The notes beneath the pieces were generated by a model. The model was not told the DNA's origin. It was given only the letters and a program-made list of their open reading frames with translations, and did not search any database. Positions 45,358-55,867 of a stretch of DNA of 64,000 nucleotides are shown in pieces (position 1 is the first letter of the stretch; every line of letters starts with the position of its first letter). Position numbers and translations under genes: made by a program. This stretch comes from Acinetobacter junii CIP 64.5 (lineage in GTDB: Bacteria; Pseudomonadota; Gammaproteobacteria; Pseudomonadales; Moraxellaceae), in contig NZ_KB849655.1 of assembly GCF_000368765.1 (NCBI RefSeq), positions 187,484 to 251,483 of the forward strand, in the 5' to 3' direction.

Positions 45358-47349
45358 ATGTTTGAAAAGATTTTAATTGCGAACCGTGGTGAGATCGCTT
45401 GCCGTGTGATTCGTACCGCCAAAAAATTAGGTATTGCGACGGTTGCGGTTTACTCAGATGCAGATGCACATGCACAACACGTTAAACTTGCTGATGAAGC
45501 GATTTATATTGGTCAATCTCCTGCAACACAAAGTTATTTACAAGTTGATCGTATTATTCAAGCGGCGATTGATACAGGAAGCCAAGCGATTCATCCTGGT
45601 TATGGTTTTCTTTCGGAAAACGATCAATTTGCCTTAGCTTGCCAGCAGCATAATATTTGCTTCATTGGACCTCCAGTCGATGCCATTTTAGCGATGGGCT
45701 TGAAAGCAACCTCTAAAGCGTTGATGGAAAAAGCCGGTGTACCTCTAACACCGGGCTATCACGGAACAAATCAAGATGCTGAATTTTTAAAACAACAAGC
45801 AGATCGGATTGGCTATCCTGTATTGATTAAAGCAAGTGCTGGTGGTGGCGGTAAAGGCATGAGTCTAGTGGAACGTAGCGAAGATTTCCTACATTCTCTT
45901 GCGTCGTGTAAGCGTGAAGCCAAATCGAGTTTTGGTAATGATGACGTACTGATTGAACGTTATGTGATTCAACCACGTCATATCGAAGTACAGGTATTTG
46001 GCGACACACATGGCAACTATGTACATTTATTTGAACGGGATTGTTCTGTTCAACGTCGTCATCAAAAAGTATTAGAGGAAGCCCCTGCTCCGCAAATGCC
46101 AAGCGAAAAGCTCGATGCTATGCGTCAAGCTGCAATCGATGCTGCGCGTGCGGTAAATTATGTCGGTGCAGGTACGGTTGAGTTTATCGTTGAACAAGAT
46201 GGTACGGCGTATTTCATGGAAATGAACACACGCTTACAAGTCGAACATCCTGTGACTGAAATGATTACTGGAGAGGACTTAGTAGAATGGCAATTACGAG
46301 TTGCGTATGGTGAGCCATTACCAAAACTCCAACATGAATTACAAATTCATGGGCATGCGCTCGAAGCACGTATTTATGCCGAAGAACCAGAAAAAGGCTT
46401 TTTACCTGCAATCGGTAAAATTGACTATTTACGCTACCCAGCGCAAAACCAATATGTTCGTGTAGATAGTGGCATCGTTGAAGGTGATGAAATTACCACT
46501 TTCTATGACCCAATGATTGCCAAATTGATCGTATGGGGGAAAAACCGTGAAGCTGCTTTGATTCAAATGCAACACGCGCTTAGTCAATTCCATGTCGATG
46601 GTTTAGGCAATAACATTGCCTTTTTGGAAAAGATTGTACGTTGTGATTCATTCAAACAAGCAAAGTTGGATACGAATCTAATCCAACGTGAAGAGCAGTT
46701 CTTGTTTAGCCCAGCGAATACAAAACCTGAGTTTGTTGTTGCGACTGCATTTATTGAATTTCTAAGCCAAATGCAAAGCAATCAATCAACTCAAAAACAA
46801 CTGTGGCTAGCACAACCCTTATGGCGTAGTAATGTGTCTTATCAGCACAGCATTAAATTGAATTATTTAAATCAAAATATTCAAATTAAGTTTTCTGCTG
46901 CTGAACAAGGGTTTAATGCAGAATTTAATGGTCAGCAGTATCACATCACAGGTCAATTGACTGATCAACACAGTGCAAATATTCAAATTGGTGGAATCCA
47001 GCAAAAACTTGCCTTTAATCGAGGTGTGCAAGGTATTACCCTGTTCAAGGCTGGACAAAGCTATAAGTTTAGCTATTTACGTCAGGATTATAATCAAACT
47101 GATGGTCAATCTGAGCAAGGACATCTCAAAGCCCCAATGCCAGGCGTGGTGACACAATTACTTGTGGGCGCAAATCACACCGTGAAGAAAGATGATGTGC
47201 TTTTGACGCTTGAAGCGATGAAAATGGAATATACCATTCGCGCTCCAAAAGATGGTGTGATTTTGGATGCCTATTTCCAAGTGGGAGATCAAGTCAAAGC
47301 TGGTGATGAGCTTGTGGACTTCCAAGCTGCTGAGGAGGAAGTTGCATGA
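45358..47349 (+). CDS. liuD: 3-methylcrotonyl-CoA carboxylase, alpha (biotin carboxylase) subunit
   Basis: 663 residues from the ATG at 45358 (AAGGA 8 bp upstream). Domains in order: biotin carboxylase (KILIANRGEIACRVIRTAKK; ATP loop KASAGGGGKGM; EMNTRLQVEHPVTEMI), a linking region, and a biotinyl domain with EAMKM (biotin lysine about K622). It carboxylates biotin using bicarbonate and ATP. It works with LiuB. Its stop overlaps the start of liuE by 4 bp. Confidence 0.94.
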   Translation: MFEKILIANRGEIACRVIRTAKKLGIATVAVYSDADAHAQHVKLADEAIYIGQSPATQSYLQVDRIIQAAIDTGSQAIHPGYGFLSENDQFALACQQHNICFIGPPVDAILAMGLKATSKALMEKAGVPLTPGYHGTNQDAEFLKQQADRIGYPVLIKASAGGGGKGMSLVERSEDFLHSLASCKREAKSSFGNDDVLIERYVIQPRHIEVQVFGDTHGNYVHLFERDCSVQRRHQKVLEEAPAPQMPSEKLDAMRQAAIDAARAVNYVGAGTVEFIVEQDGTAYFMEMNTRLQVEHPVTEMITGEDLVEWQLRVAYGEPLPKLQHELQIHGHALEARIYAEEPEKGFLPAIGKIDYLRYPAQNQYVRVDSGIVEGDEITTFYDPMIAKLIVWGKNREAALIQMQHALSQFHVDGLGNNIAFLEKIVRCDSFKQAKLDTNLIQREEQFLFSPANTKPEFVVATAFIEFLSQMQSNQSTQKQLWLAQPLWRSNVSYQHSIKLNYLNQNIQIKFSAAEQGFNAEFNGQQYHITGQLTDQHSANIQIGGIQQKLAFNRGVQGITLFKAGQSYKFSYLRQDYNQTDGQSEQGHLKAPMPGVVTQLLVGANHTVKKDDVLLTLEAMKMEYTIRAPKDGVILDAYFQVGDQVKAGDELVDFQAAEEEVA

Positions 47350-48248
47350 GTGACTATGTAAAGATTGTAGAAGTTGGGCCTCGTGATGGTTTGCAAAACG
47401 AGAAACAAGCTTTAAGCATTGAGCAGCGATTGCGTTTTATCAATGATTTAATTAATGCAGGTTTAAAGTCAATTGAAGTGGGTTCATGTGTATCAGCCAA
47501 ATGGGTACCACAAATGGCGCAGAGCGATGAGTTATTTAAATTGTTGCCACAACGCAATGATTTAAATTTGAGCTTGCTCACGCCTAATCTTAAAGGCTTC
47601 GAAGCCGCTCTAGCAGTTGGATGTAAAGAGGTTGCTGTCTTTACCGCAGCTTCTGAGAGTTTTACTCGAAAGAATATCAATTGCTCGATCGATGAAAGCT
47701 TAGAACGATTCTCTGAAATTTTCAAAGCGGCGCAGGCAAACAATGTTCGTGTACGTGGTTATGTCTCTTGTATGGTGGACTGTCCTTACGAAGGTGCAAT
47801 TGATCCCAAACAAGTCGTGAATGTCGTGAAACAGCTGCATGACATGGGATGTTATGAGATTTCATTGGGTGAAACTATTGGGACAGCGACACCAGATCGA
47901 GTGCAAAAAGTTTGGCAAGCATGCTTAGCAGAATTGGATAGCAAGATTTTGGCTGGACACTTTCATAATACCTATGGTATGGCAATCGCCAATATCTATC
48001 AATCCTTACAGCAAGGTATTCGAGTTTTTGATTCCTCACTTGCTGGACTGGGTGGTTGTCCTTATGCCAAAGGTTCATCAGGGAATGTTGCAACAGAGGA
48101 TTTATATTATTTACTGTCTCACATTGGTTATGAAACAGGCATTAATCTAGAAAAACTGATGTTGGCTAGTCAAAATATCAATCAAACATTGAACCGAAAA
48201 AACTTATCAAATTATGCAAATACTTATCTTCAACAGTCATGTGCATAA
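47346..48248 (+). CDS. liuE: Hydroxymethylglutaryl-CoA lyase
   Basis: 300 residues. Begins VKIVEVGPRDGLQNEKQ, has metal-site motif HFHNTYGMAIAN and the catalytic-cysteine loop LGGCPYAKGSSGN. It splits HMG-CoA to acetyl-CoA and acetoacetate, the end of the leucine route. The start ATGA overlap with liuD shows coupling. Note that the acetoacetate-using scoAB/atoB locus of this window is broken, so acetoacetate must be handled elsewhere. Confidence 0.95.
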   Translation: MSDYVKIVEVGPRDGLQNEKQALSIEQRLRFINDLINAGLKSIEVGSCVSAKWVPQMAQSDELFKLLPQRNDLNLSLLTPNLKGFEAALAVGCKEVAVFTAASESFTRKNINCSIDESLERFSEIFKAAQANNVRVRGYVSCMVDCPYEGAIDPKQVVNVVKQLHDMGCYEISLGETIGTATPDRVQKVWQACLAELDSKILAGHFHNTYGMAIANIYQSLQQGIRVFDSSLAGLGGCPYAKGSSGNVATEDLYYLLSHIGYETGINLEKLMLASQNINQTLNRKNLSNYANTYLQQSCA

Positions 48249-48271
48249 ATAAATCTCAGCGATCATTGATA

Positions 48272-48316
48272 AATGCTCCACTAAAAATAAATTTGAAGGA
48301 GCATTCATGTTTTTTG
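48272..48316 (+). terminator. Intrinsic terminator after liu operon
   Basis: Stem AATGCTCC / GGAGCATT (48272-48279, 48298-48305) with an 18-nt loop, then a T-rich stretch. Confidence 0.75.
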
Positions 48317-48348
48317 TTTTAATCACTTATTTTTGACTTAAATATAGA

Positions 48349-49335
48349 TCATTCAGTATGTGTTAATTGATAAAAATAAGAAGTATCTGATTTAATTTTC
48401 GGTGAAATATATTGTTCTACCCAATCCAACCAAGCACGAGTTTTTGCATCAATATAATCTCTTGACGGTAATAAGGTATAAACACCAATATCAGGTGAAC
48501 GCCAATCGGGTAAGACATGACACAATCGACCTGCCCGAACAGCTTCAATCACTGAAAACATCGGTAATAATGCGATTCCCATATCTTGTTGTACGACATC
48601 TAATAATAACTCAGGAGTATCAGCCACAATTTGACCGCTCGTACTGATCTCATGAAAACCCCCCTTTTCATTAATCAAATGCCATTCAGGTGTAATTGAT
48701 GGATTGACCAAACGTAGACATGCATGGTTGTACAAATCTTCAGGTGAGTTTGGTATGCCATGCTTTTCTAAATATGCAGGAGATGCGCACAACACTGAAA
48801 ATATTGTGCCGATACGACGCGATACGAATCTGGAGTCAGTCAGTGATTCAGTTAAATATAAGCTGACATCAATTCCCTTACCTAAAAGATCTGGTGTGTT
48901 CTGCGAAGTTCGATATTCAACCGTCAAATCTGGATAACTTTGGCAGAATTTAGCCATTACAGGCGATATATAATAATGCCCAAAGCTTGCCATACTCAAA
49001 ATACGCAACCGTCCTTTTGGCTTTGTTGCCGTTCCTGTCGCTTCAGACTCTGCTTCATCTATGATCGATAGAACTTGTCGACAACGCTCAGCATAAAGCG
49101 CACCAATATCTGTCAATGCATGCTGCCGTGTAGAGCGTTGCATCAGTTTAACACCAAGCCGTGACTCTAACTCGCTGATCAGACGTGATACCTGAGCTGT
49201 GGTCAAATCCATCTGTTCAGCAGCTGCTGTAAAACTTCCACTGTCAATCACTTTCAGGAAAGCATGCATTGCATGCAACAGTCCACCATCGAGATTTTTG
49301 CGCATAACGTAAATATCTTTTCCTAAATTACGCAT
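48349..49335 (-). CDS. LysR-family regulator divergent from the oxidoreductase
   Basis: 328 residues. HTH in AFLKVIDSGSFTAAAEQMDLTTAQVSRLISELESRLG, then effector domain ending in TLLPSRDYIDAKTRAWLDWVEQY. The start could also be M11 (49305); neither has a clear ribosome-binding site. The 170-bp divergent gap to the indolepyruvate oxidoreductase gene suggests it controls that gene. Confidence 0.87.
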   Translation of the reverse strand: MRNLGKDIYVMRKNLDGGLLHAMHAFLKVIDSGSFTAAAEQMDLTTAQVSRLISELESRLGVKLMQRSTRQHALTDIGALYAERCRQVLSIIDEAESEATGTATKPKGRLRILSMASFGHYYISPVMAKFCQSYPDLTVEYRTSQNTPDLLGKGIDVSLYLTESLTDSRFVSRRIGTIFSVLCASPAYLEKHGIPNSPEDLYNHACLRLVNPSITPEWHLINEKGGFHEISTSGQIVADTPELLLDVVQQDMGIALLPMFSVIEAVRAGRLCHVLPDWRSPDIGVYTLLPSRDYIDAKTRAWLDWVEQYISPKIKSDTSYFYQLTHTE

Positions 49336-49505
49336 TGTTGCACCAGTTTAGATCAACCACAATGGTAAATATGTACATACATCCATGCGTATTTTTTTGA
49401 CGGTTCAGCGCATGATTTGATCGTTGTATGTCTATAACTCCAAAAGTCAACTCGGATGTTGAGAAAAGAAAGTAGCTCGAACTACATAATACAAAGGAGA
49501 CATAA

Positions 49506-52500
49506 ATGAATATCGCTACGACATTTACACCTAAAAAGATACCGACTAAAGATGTATCCCTTGATGATAAATACATAAGCGATAACGGCACGGCTTATAT
49601 GACAGGTATTCAAGCTTTGGTGCGTTTACCACTCGCTCAAACCCGCCGTGATAGTAAAAATGGTTACCATACCGCTGGATTTATTTCAGGTTATCGCGGA
49701 TCACCTGTTGGTAATTATGATAATTTTCTTTGGCAAATTGAAGGAATTTTGAAAGATCATGATGTGGTCTTTCAACCTGGTGTTAATGAAGATTTAGCTG
49801 CTACCGCGATTTGGGGTACCCAACAAGCCAATTTAGCAGGTCAAGGTAAATTTGATGGTGTTACTTCTTGGTGGTATGGCAAAGGTCCAGGTGTAGATCG
49901 CTCAGGTGATGTACTACGTCATGCTAACCTCGCAGGCACAGCCGAACACGGTGGTGTTGTTGCTCTATTTGGTGATGATCATTCTTGTAAGTCTTCTACT
50001 GTTCCGCACCAGTCTGAACATGTGATGATGGGTTGCGGCATTCCTATTTTTTATCCAACCTCAGTACAACACATTCTTGATCTTGGTATCCATGCGGTCG
50101 CAATGTCACGATTCGCGGGTGTATGGACTTCCATAAAACTCGTGAGTGAAATCGTAGAGACATCAGCATCTGTGCATGTTGATGAGGATCGTGTCATTCC
50201 AGTCTTGCCTAAAGATGTTAAATTTCCTGATGATGGCGTTAATATTCGCTGGCCAGATCATGGTATCCAACAAGAAGAACGACTTTACAAATACCGCTTA
50301 CCTGCTGTCTTAGCATATGCACGTGCTAACCAACTCAATAAAGTCACTTGGTCATCTGAAAATGCCCGTATCGGTATCGTTGCGAGTGGCAAAGGTTATC
50401 TCGATACGATTGAAGCTTTGCGTATATTAGGGATTGATAACGATATTGCTGAACAAATTGGCTTAAAAGTTTATCAAGTCGGTCTTATTTGGCCTTTGGA
50501 ACCACAAGGATTACATGAGTTTGCAGAAGGTTTAAAAGAGCTGATCGTTGTTGAAGAAAAACGCCCGATTCTTGAATCTCAAATTAAAGATGAGTTGTAT
50601 TCACTACCTGATCATCAACGCCCTCATATTATTGGTAAAGCTTGTGATGGTAAGGGCGAATGGAGTACATCTACTGAGGAAGCTCCCTTAATCGGATATT
50701 ACGAGTTTCAGCCTGAACCGATTGCAAAAATGTTGGCAGCTCGTTTTCTTGACTTGGATATTCCAGTACATATAAAAGAACAAATTCAAAACCGAGTTGG
50801 CTTATTAAAAACAGCTGAACAAGAATCTCAACGTATTTTAGATATTGCTGATCGCAAGCCTTTTTTCTGTAGCGGATGTCCTCATAATACTTCGACTAAA
50901 TTACCCGAAGGCAGTCGTGCATTAGGTGGCATTGGATGTCATTACATTGCAGTTTCACTTGATCGTGGTACAGAAACCTATTCACAAATGGGTGGTGAAG
51001 GTGTGAGTTGGGCTGGTGCATCGCATTTTAATAATGAAAAACACATTTTCGCTAATCTAGGCGATGGAACTTATTTCCATTCAGGTTATCTTGCTATTCG
51101 CCAAGCCATCGCTGCAAAAATTAATATTACTTACAAAATCCTCTACAACGATGCTGTTGCAATGACGGGCGGACAACATGTGGATGGACATTTGAGTGTT
51201 GCTCAACTAACGCGTCAGTTAGCCGCTGAAGGGATAAAAAAACAGGTTATTGTCACAGATGAACCTGAGCTGATACATGCCGAAGAAGGTATAGCACCTG
51301 ATGTAGAAATTCATCACCGTAATGAATTAGATGCAATCCAACGTCAATTACGTGATATTTCGGGAGTAACAGCCCTAATTTATGTTCAAACTTGTGCCAG
51401 TGAAAAACGTCGTCGTCGTAAACGTAATGCCTACCCTGACCCTGCTGAACGTTTACTTATTAATACTGATATTTGTGAAGGCTGTGGTGACTGTTCAAAA
51501 CAATCGAACTGTTTATCTGTCGAACCTGTAGAAACAGAATTAGGTACTAAGCGTCAAATTAACCAGAGTACCTGTAATAAAGACTTTACTTGCGTCGAAG
51601 GCTTTTGCCCAAGTTTTGTCACTGTACATACACGTGATATGAAACGCCTTGAAAAATTTGAAGGATTTCCTGCTGGCTGGCCAGAAAAACCAATCATTCC
51701 TAGCTTGGAAAATACACCGAGCCGAATCATGGTGGGTGGTGTTGGTGGTACAGGTGTGGTTACTTTAGGTGCATTGTTAGGAATGGCTGCGCATCTAGAA
51801 GGTAAAGCAACACGTGTTATGGATATGGCAGGATTAGCACAGAAAGGAGGAACAGTATATTCCTATGTACAACTTGCTTCAGACGACGAGCAAATTTCAG
51901 CAACAAAAATTCCTGCTGGTCAATGTGATATTTTAATCGGCGCTGATGCAATCGTAGCAGGTAGCAAAGCTGCGTTATCACGCCTAAGAGATGAAGCAGT
52001 GGTGATCGTGAATGAAGATGCCTCTCCAACGTTAAGTTTTATTGAATCTCGGGACTGGTATGCTCCGATTACAGACTTAATTACTCGTTTGAAAGGACGT
52101 GTACATCACGGAAAACTAGTTACATTACCAGCAGCTAGTATTGCCACTCAAGTACTCGGAGATTCGATCTATACCAACCAGATTCTTTTAGGTATGGCTT
52201 GGCAATCAGGAAAAATACCGCTACTAAGAGAAAGTATAGAGAAAGCAATTCAATTAAATGGTACGGCGGTTGATAAGAATATCGAGGCTTTCCGCATCGG
52301 TTGTCATCTGAGCAGTGATCCTAGTTTAATTCAGCGTTTAGTCGCAGCGATGCCAAAACTTAATAAACCTCAGACCATGTCGGAACTAATTGAAGATCGT
52401 ACTACTCGTCTGCGTGAATATTGGAATGAAGCTTACGCCTTGAAGTATAAAAACTTAGTAGAGAGCGCTGCGGAAAAATTACCTGAATCATTAGCTGGAA

Positions 52501-52979
52501 CAATTGCAACTCAACTTTATCGAGTGATGGCTTATAAAGATGAGTATGAAGTTGCACGTTTACTTACAGCTAAAAAATTCAAACAGTCTATAGCCTCACA
52601 GTTTGGAGAAGGCTTACGTCTAACCTATCACCTAGCTCCACCTGTACTGGGCGCACATCAAAATATTCGTAAACGTGCTTTTGGATATTGGATCCGTTTC
52701 CCTTTGATGCTATTGGTACGTTTACAATGGCTACGTGAAACTTTCCTAGACCCGTTTTCTCGTCAAACAGAACGTCAGCACGAACAAGCGTGGCGTGACC
52801 GTTATATCAGCTTTGTCGAGGCTTTAATTGAATCACCTGAAAAATACAATCTGGTCGTTGCGGAGGAAATTGCCAAACTTCCTGTTGAGGTGCGAGGTTT
52901 TGGGCATGTGAAAGCGCAAGCGATGAACAGTGCGATACAGCGTTGGGATGAGCTTACAACATCACTCAAGAAATCCTAA
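49506..52979 (+). CDS. Indolepyruvate ferredoxin oxidoreductase, fused subunits
   Basis: 1157 residues. Domains: N-terminal pyruvate-oxidoreductase-like part (GFISGYRGSPVGNYDNFLW), TPP-binding part with FCSGCPHNTS and GGIGCHY, a ferredoxin-like segment rich in Cys (CEGCGDCSKQSNC, later CNKDFTCVEGFCPSF), and a C-terminal gamma domain with GGVGGTGVVTLGALLGMAA. It decarboxylates aryl- or branched-chain 2-oxoacids to acyl-CoA, with electron transfer to ferredoxin or another acceptor. A role in aromatic or branched amino-acid catabolism fits the adjacent liu genes. AAGGAGA precedes the start. Confidence 0.92.
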   Translation: MNIATTFTPKKIPTKDVSLDDKYISDNGTAYMTGIQALVRLPLAQTRRDSKNGYHTAGFISGYRGSPVGNYDNFLWQIEGILKDHDVVFQPGVNEDLAATAIWGTQQANLAGQGKFDGVTSWWYGKGPGVDRSGDVLRHANLAGTAEHGGVVALFGDDHSCKSSTVPHQSEHVMMGCGIPIFYPTSVQHILDLGIHAVAMSRFAGVWTSIKLVSEIVETSASVHVDEDRVIPVLPKDVKFPDDGVNIRWPDHGIQQEERLYKYRLPAVLAYARANQLNKVTWSSENARIGIVASGKGYLDTIEALRILGIDNDIAEQIGLKVYQVGLIWPLEPQGLHEFAEGLKELIVVEEKRPILESQIKDELYSLPDHQRPHIIGKACDGKGEWSTSTEEAPLIGYYEFQPEPIAKMLAARFLDLDIPVHIKEQIQNRVGLLKTAEQESQRILDIADRKPFFCSGCPHNTSTKLPEGSRALGGIGCHYIAVSLDRGTETYSQMGGEGVSWAGASHFNNEKHIFANLGDGTYFHSGYLAIRQAIAAKINITYKILYNDAVAMTGGQHVDGHLSVAQLTRQLAAEGIKKQVIVTDEPELIHAEEGIAPDVEIHHRNELDAIQRQLRDISGVTALIYVQTCASEKRRRRKRNAYPDPAERLLINTDICEGCGDCSKQSNCLSVEPVETELGTKRQINQSTCNKDFTCVEGFCPSFVTVHTRDMKRLEKFEGFPAGWPEKPIIPSLENTPSRIMVGGVGGTGVVTLGALLGMAAHLEGKATRVMDMAGLAQKGGTVYSYVQLASDDEQISATKIPAGQCDILIGADAIVAGSKAALSRLRDEAVVIVNEDASPTLSFIESRDWYAPITDLITRLKGRVHHGKLVTLPAASIATQVLGDSIYTNQILLGMAWQSGKIPLLRESIEKAIQLNGTAVDKNIEAFRIGCHLSSDPSLIQRLVAAMPKLNKPQTMSELIEDRTTRLREYWNEAYALKYKNLVESAAEKLPESLAGTIATQLYRVMAYKDEYEVARLLTAKKFKQSIASQFGEGLRLTYHLAPPVLGAHQNIRKRAFGYWIRFPLMLLVRLQWLRETFLDPFSRQTERQHEQAWRDRYISFVEALIESPEKYNLVVAEEIAKLPVEVRGFGHVKAQAMNSAIQRWDELTTSLKKS

Positions 52980-52996
52980 AATTTTATTCAACTTGT

Positions 52997-53027
52997 AAGG
53001 CTGGCATTTTAATGTTCAGCCTTTTTT
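52997..53027 (+). terminator. Intrinsic terminator after indolepyruvate oxidoreductase
   Basis: Stem AAGGCTG / CAGCCTT with T tract. Confidence 0.85.
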
Positions 53028-53069
53028 ATTTAAAATCTGATATGAACTGATCATCTTCCTTTTATTTCA

Positions 53070-54107
53070 TCAAATTTTATTTTGTTTTTCTCTATGTTCT
53101 CTAGGTGTGTAGCCCATTACACTCTTGAAGGCTCTGGAAAAATTAGATTCATTACTAAATCCTGATTTTTGTGCCACTTGGGCGATGGTTTTTGTGGAAT
53201 TTATTAATAACCATCCTGCATATTCAACTGCAACCTCACGATGTAGTTGAGCGAGATTATTCCCCTCATTTGCCAAACGCCTTGTTAGAGTTCGGCTTGA
53301 TAGATGCAAATGATTGGCTATGACTTCCGCATTTATTAATCGATTCTCATCCAATAAGAGTTCAATCAGACGTTTCACTTGCATAGAAACAGGTTTTAAC
53401 TGCTGAGACATCTGCATTCTTTGTCTTAAGTTGTCTTGTAAAAGCTGAAACATGGTTGGGCTTTGGGTAATCAAAGGAATATCTAAATTTTCTTGCGGAA
53501 AATAAAGTACATTTCTATGGCTTGAATCATGAATAATGAATTCAGCGTTGATTTCTTTAATAAATGCTTGATAAGCATCACTAATTGGATGTTCAAACTC
53601 AATCACAATGTTCTTTAAAGGATGTAAAGTAAATGGTTCTATTTTATAAAGAACCATCATCACTAACTCTGTGAAGAATCTATTTTGCTCACCAAAATCA
53701 CATACTCGTTCAAAAGACAAATAAACATGCTCGTTTTGGTTTGATTTATGAACTTTAAATGCAGGCATCATCAATGGGAAAAACTCCAAAGCAGCTTGTA
53801 AAGCTTCGCCTATTGAGCGTGCTGCCAAAGCTAACATGCCTAACATCCCATGTGACGTGAGTGGGAAATGTTCAAGAACTTGTAATGATTCTGGACGATC
53901 ATCAGTACAATACTCTTGAACTAGACTATACGCTCGAAGTAATTGCTCACCATTGATCATCAATAATGGGTCAAGTAAGTCAGATGTATTTAATCCACAT
54001 TGTGTATGAAACAAGGCTAAATCACCTCCTTTAGCCCTGATTAGGTTGTCGCAAACTTCAATATATTGGATTGGAAAATGTAAGTTGCTAAGAGGTGTAT
54101 AAGCCAT
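53070..54107 (-). CDS. AraC-family regulator
   Basis: 345 residues, complete. The N-terminal arabinose-binding-like domain (LTSHGMLGMLALAARSIGEALQ) is followed by the C-terminal double HTH (INAEVIANHLHLSSRTLTRRL and AQVAQKSGFSNESNFSRAFKSVMGYTP). It is the same family as the broken copy at 18696. Last gene of an operon with the DUF2306 protein, 25 bp away; it may sense a lipid- or aromatic-type ligand linked to that membrane protein. Confidence 0.88.
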   Translation of the reverse strand: MAYTPLSNLHFPIQYIEVCDNLIRAKGGDLALFHTQCGLNTSDLLDPLLMINGEQLLRAYSLVQEYCTDDRPESLQVLEHFPLTSHGMLGMLALAARSIGEALQAALEFFPLMMPAFKVHKSNQNEHVYLSFERVCDFGEQNRFFTELVMMVLYKIEPFTLHPLKNIVIEFEHPISDAYQAFIKEINAEFIIHDSSHRNVLYFPQENLDIPLITQSPTMFQLLQDNLRQRMQMSQQLKPVSMQVKRLIELLLDENRLINAEVIANHLHLSSRTLTRRLANEGNNLAQLHREVAVEYAGWLLINSTKTIAQVAQKSGFSNESNFSRAFKSVMGYTPREHREKQNKI

Positions 54108-54132
54108 TGTTCCCTACTCTTTATCCAAATGA

Positions 54133-55443
54133 TTAACGAGCAAACTTACTTAATGTCGCTTGACTATAAGCAGCGTAAAACAATCCAAAAACTAGCAAAA
54201 TAGGACCTGCATCTGCGGCTAAACGATAGACATGCCCTTGCTGAATAAATATCTCAGGAATTGGAAGCAACATTAAAAAGTGTAGGATGAGATATGACAT
54301 TGGCAGACTGACACTACACAATATGAGGAATAATCCCCATTCACGTATCAAATAAGGCTTATTCTGAATCACAGCATACGCCAATAGTGCTACAAATAAA
54401 AAGTTTAGGACAGCAAATAACCCCATATGCGTACCACCACTAAGCGTCGTGATACTTGGTGCTCCCATATACTTAGCCCAGATCATTAAGATAGTTCCAA
54501 GAATTAGTCCAAATAGTATTAGCCAAACTGCAAGTAATCTTACACGACTATGATTTACTTCAATTTTCAAGAAACTCGCATTGATAAAGCAAATACCAAC
54601 GCCAATTAAGCCGATAGATGCGGCTATAAACCAATAACGTAATCCTTGGTGTTGCAAAACAGCTTGATTGTAGACCTCGATAAGACCTAAAGGTATGTAT
54701 CGTTCAGCATTTGAAAATAATGAAAGATCTGTTGTGATAGACAAATAATAGATATTGGTTAATAAACACAGGAGCATTATGCCAATTAGTCCACTCACAA
54801 TAAGATATTGAGTTTTTGAAATGATTTGTTGAGCTGCTACCAAACTAAATGGTCGATCTTTTTGAAAGCTACGAGATAAACACAACAATAAGTACCCCAT
54901 AACAAAACACTGCGGTAATAAAATCCCCGCGCCCCAATAATTTGAAGTATTAAAGCTTACATCAGGAAATAATATACCTCCTAAAACCCAGTTATAGCGC
55001 AGGATTGGTGCAGTTAACAAAGCGCCGAAATTAATCGCCATGTAAGCTTGATGTTGCGCGTATTCTTTGCGTTTTAAATGATAAATAGATAACCATAAAC
55101 TAATAGTTACAATGATTACTAAAATCCATAGACCTACATAAAATGAAAACGAATCGTAAATGGTCTGAACAGGTGTAATCGTGAGATAAATTGCAGCTGC
55201 AATCATCGCAAGCTGTGCAGTCACCATGTATAAAGCACCAAAGCCTCGATGCCAACGTGGATATCTATGTCGAAAGGCTGGCCAAAACTGTAAGGCACCA
55301 AACAGCATACAGATTCCTCCCATTACATTATGAAATGACAGTAAGACCATGTTCTTTATTGGCATTTCTGCATAATGGTACATCGAATAGGTAAAATAAC
55401 TATCTGTACCATACGAGTGTTGATCAGATGTAACTTTACTCAT
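54133..55443 (-). CDS. DUF2306-like multi-span membrane protein
   Basis: 436 residues with about ten membrane segments. The segment FHNVMGGICMLFGALQFWPAFRHRYPRWHRGFGALYMV has the H-R-x-G-x-x-Y pattern of DUF2306 proteins. The histidines could bind heme, but that is inference. No known function. It overlaps neither neighbour but the gap to the upstream small gene is 9 bp, so the three genes look like one unit. Confidence 0.75.
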   Translation of the reverse strand: MSKVTSDQHSYGTDSYFTYSMYHYAEMPIKNMVLLSFHNVMGGICMLFGALQFWPAFRHRYPRWHRGFGALYMVTAQLAMIAAAIYLTITPVQTIYDSFSFYVGLWILVIIVTISLWLSIYHLKRKEYAQHQAYMAINFGALLTAPILRYNWVLGGILFPDVSFNTSNYWGAGILLPQCFVMGYLLLCLSRSFQKDRPFSLVAAQQIISKTQYLIVSGLIGIMLLCLLTNIYYLSITTDLSLFSNAERYIPLGLIEVYNQAVLQHQGLRYWFIAASIGLIGVGICFINASFLKIEVNHSRVRLLAVWLILFGLILGTILMIWAKYMGAPSITTLSGGTHMGLFAVLNFLFVALLAYAVIQNKPYLIREWGLFLILCSVSLPMSYLILHFLMLLPIPEIFIQQGHVYRLAADAGPILLVFGLFYAAYSQATLSKFAR

Positions 55444-55452
55444 TGCATATAA

Positions 55453-55719
55453 CTATACCCCAGAGTGTTGCCAAGCTTGATTCAATGCAGGATCATCAGA
55501 ATGATCAGTATTAGCAGCTTTGTTGGTTTGGTGACGTTGCTCTAAAATTTGTTCTGAACCAAAGATTGCTGGTGCAATATTTACCCGTCCCATATCAATT
55601 GCAAAAATAGCGTATAGACTTAATAAAGATGCAACAAAAAATACGAGGAACTTTAATATCCAATTACGCCAAACAGTTTTATTTTTCATTGGAAATAATG
55701 GATTTGAACTATCCGTCAT
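55453..55719 (-). CDS. Small single-span membrane protein
   Basis: 88 residues from the ATG at 55719 (MTDSSNPLFPMKNKTVWRNW). One membrane helix (ILKFLVFFVASLLSLYAIFAI) is followed by a polar periplasmic-side tail. No family recognised. An in-frame TTG at 55785 gives a longer form whose extra part looks non-coding. No clear ribosome-binding site for either. Lies 9 bp upstream of the DUF2306 gene. Confidence 0.55.
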   Translation of the reverse strand: MTDSSNPLFPMKNKTVWRNWILKFLVFFVASLLSLYAIFAIDMGRVNIAPAIFGSEQILEQRHQTNKAANTDHSDDPALNQAWQHSGV

Positions 55720-55867
55720 CGTTTCAGTCCGCGCAAAAAGTGATAATGGGCATTCAAACAAGTTTTTTGTTTTATTTTCAGCCAATACTTATCAAAATCA
55801 GCCATTTTTTATTATAAAACAGATTTATTCTGCTCTAACTTCAGTCTCAAACTGAAAATAAGCCTGC

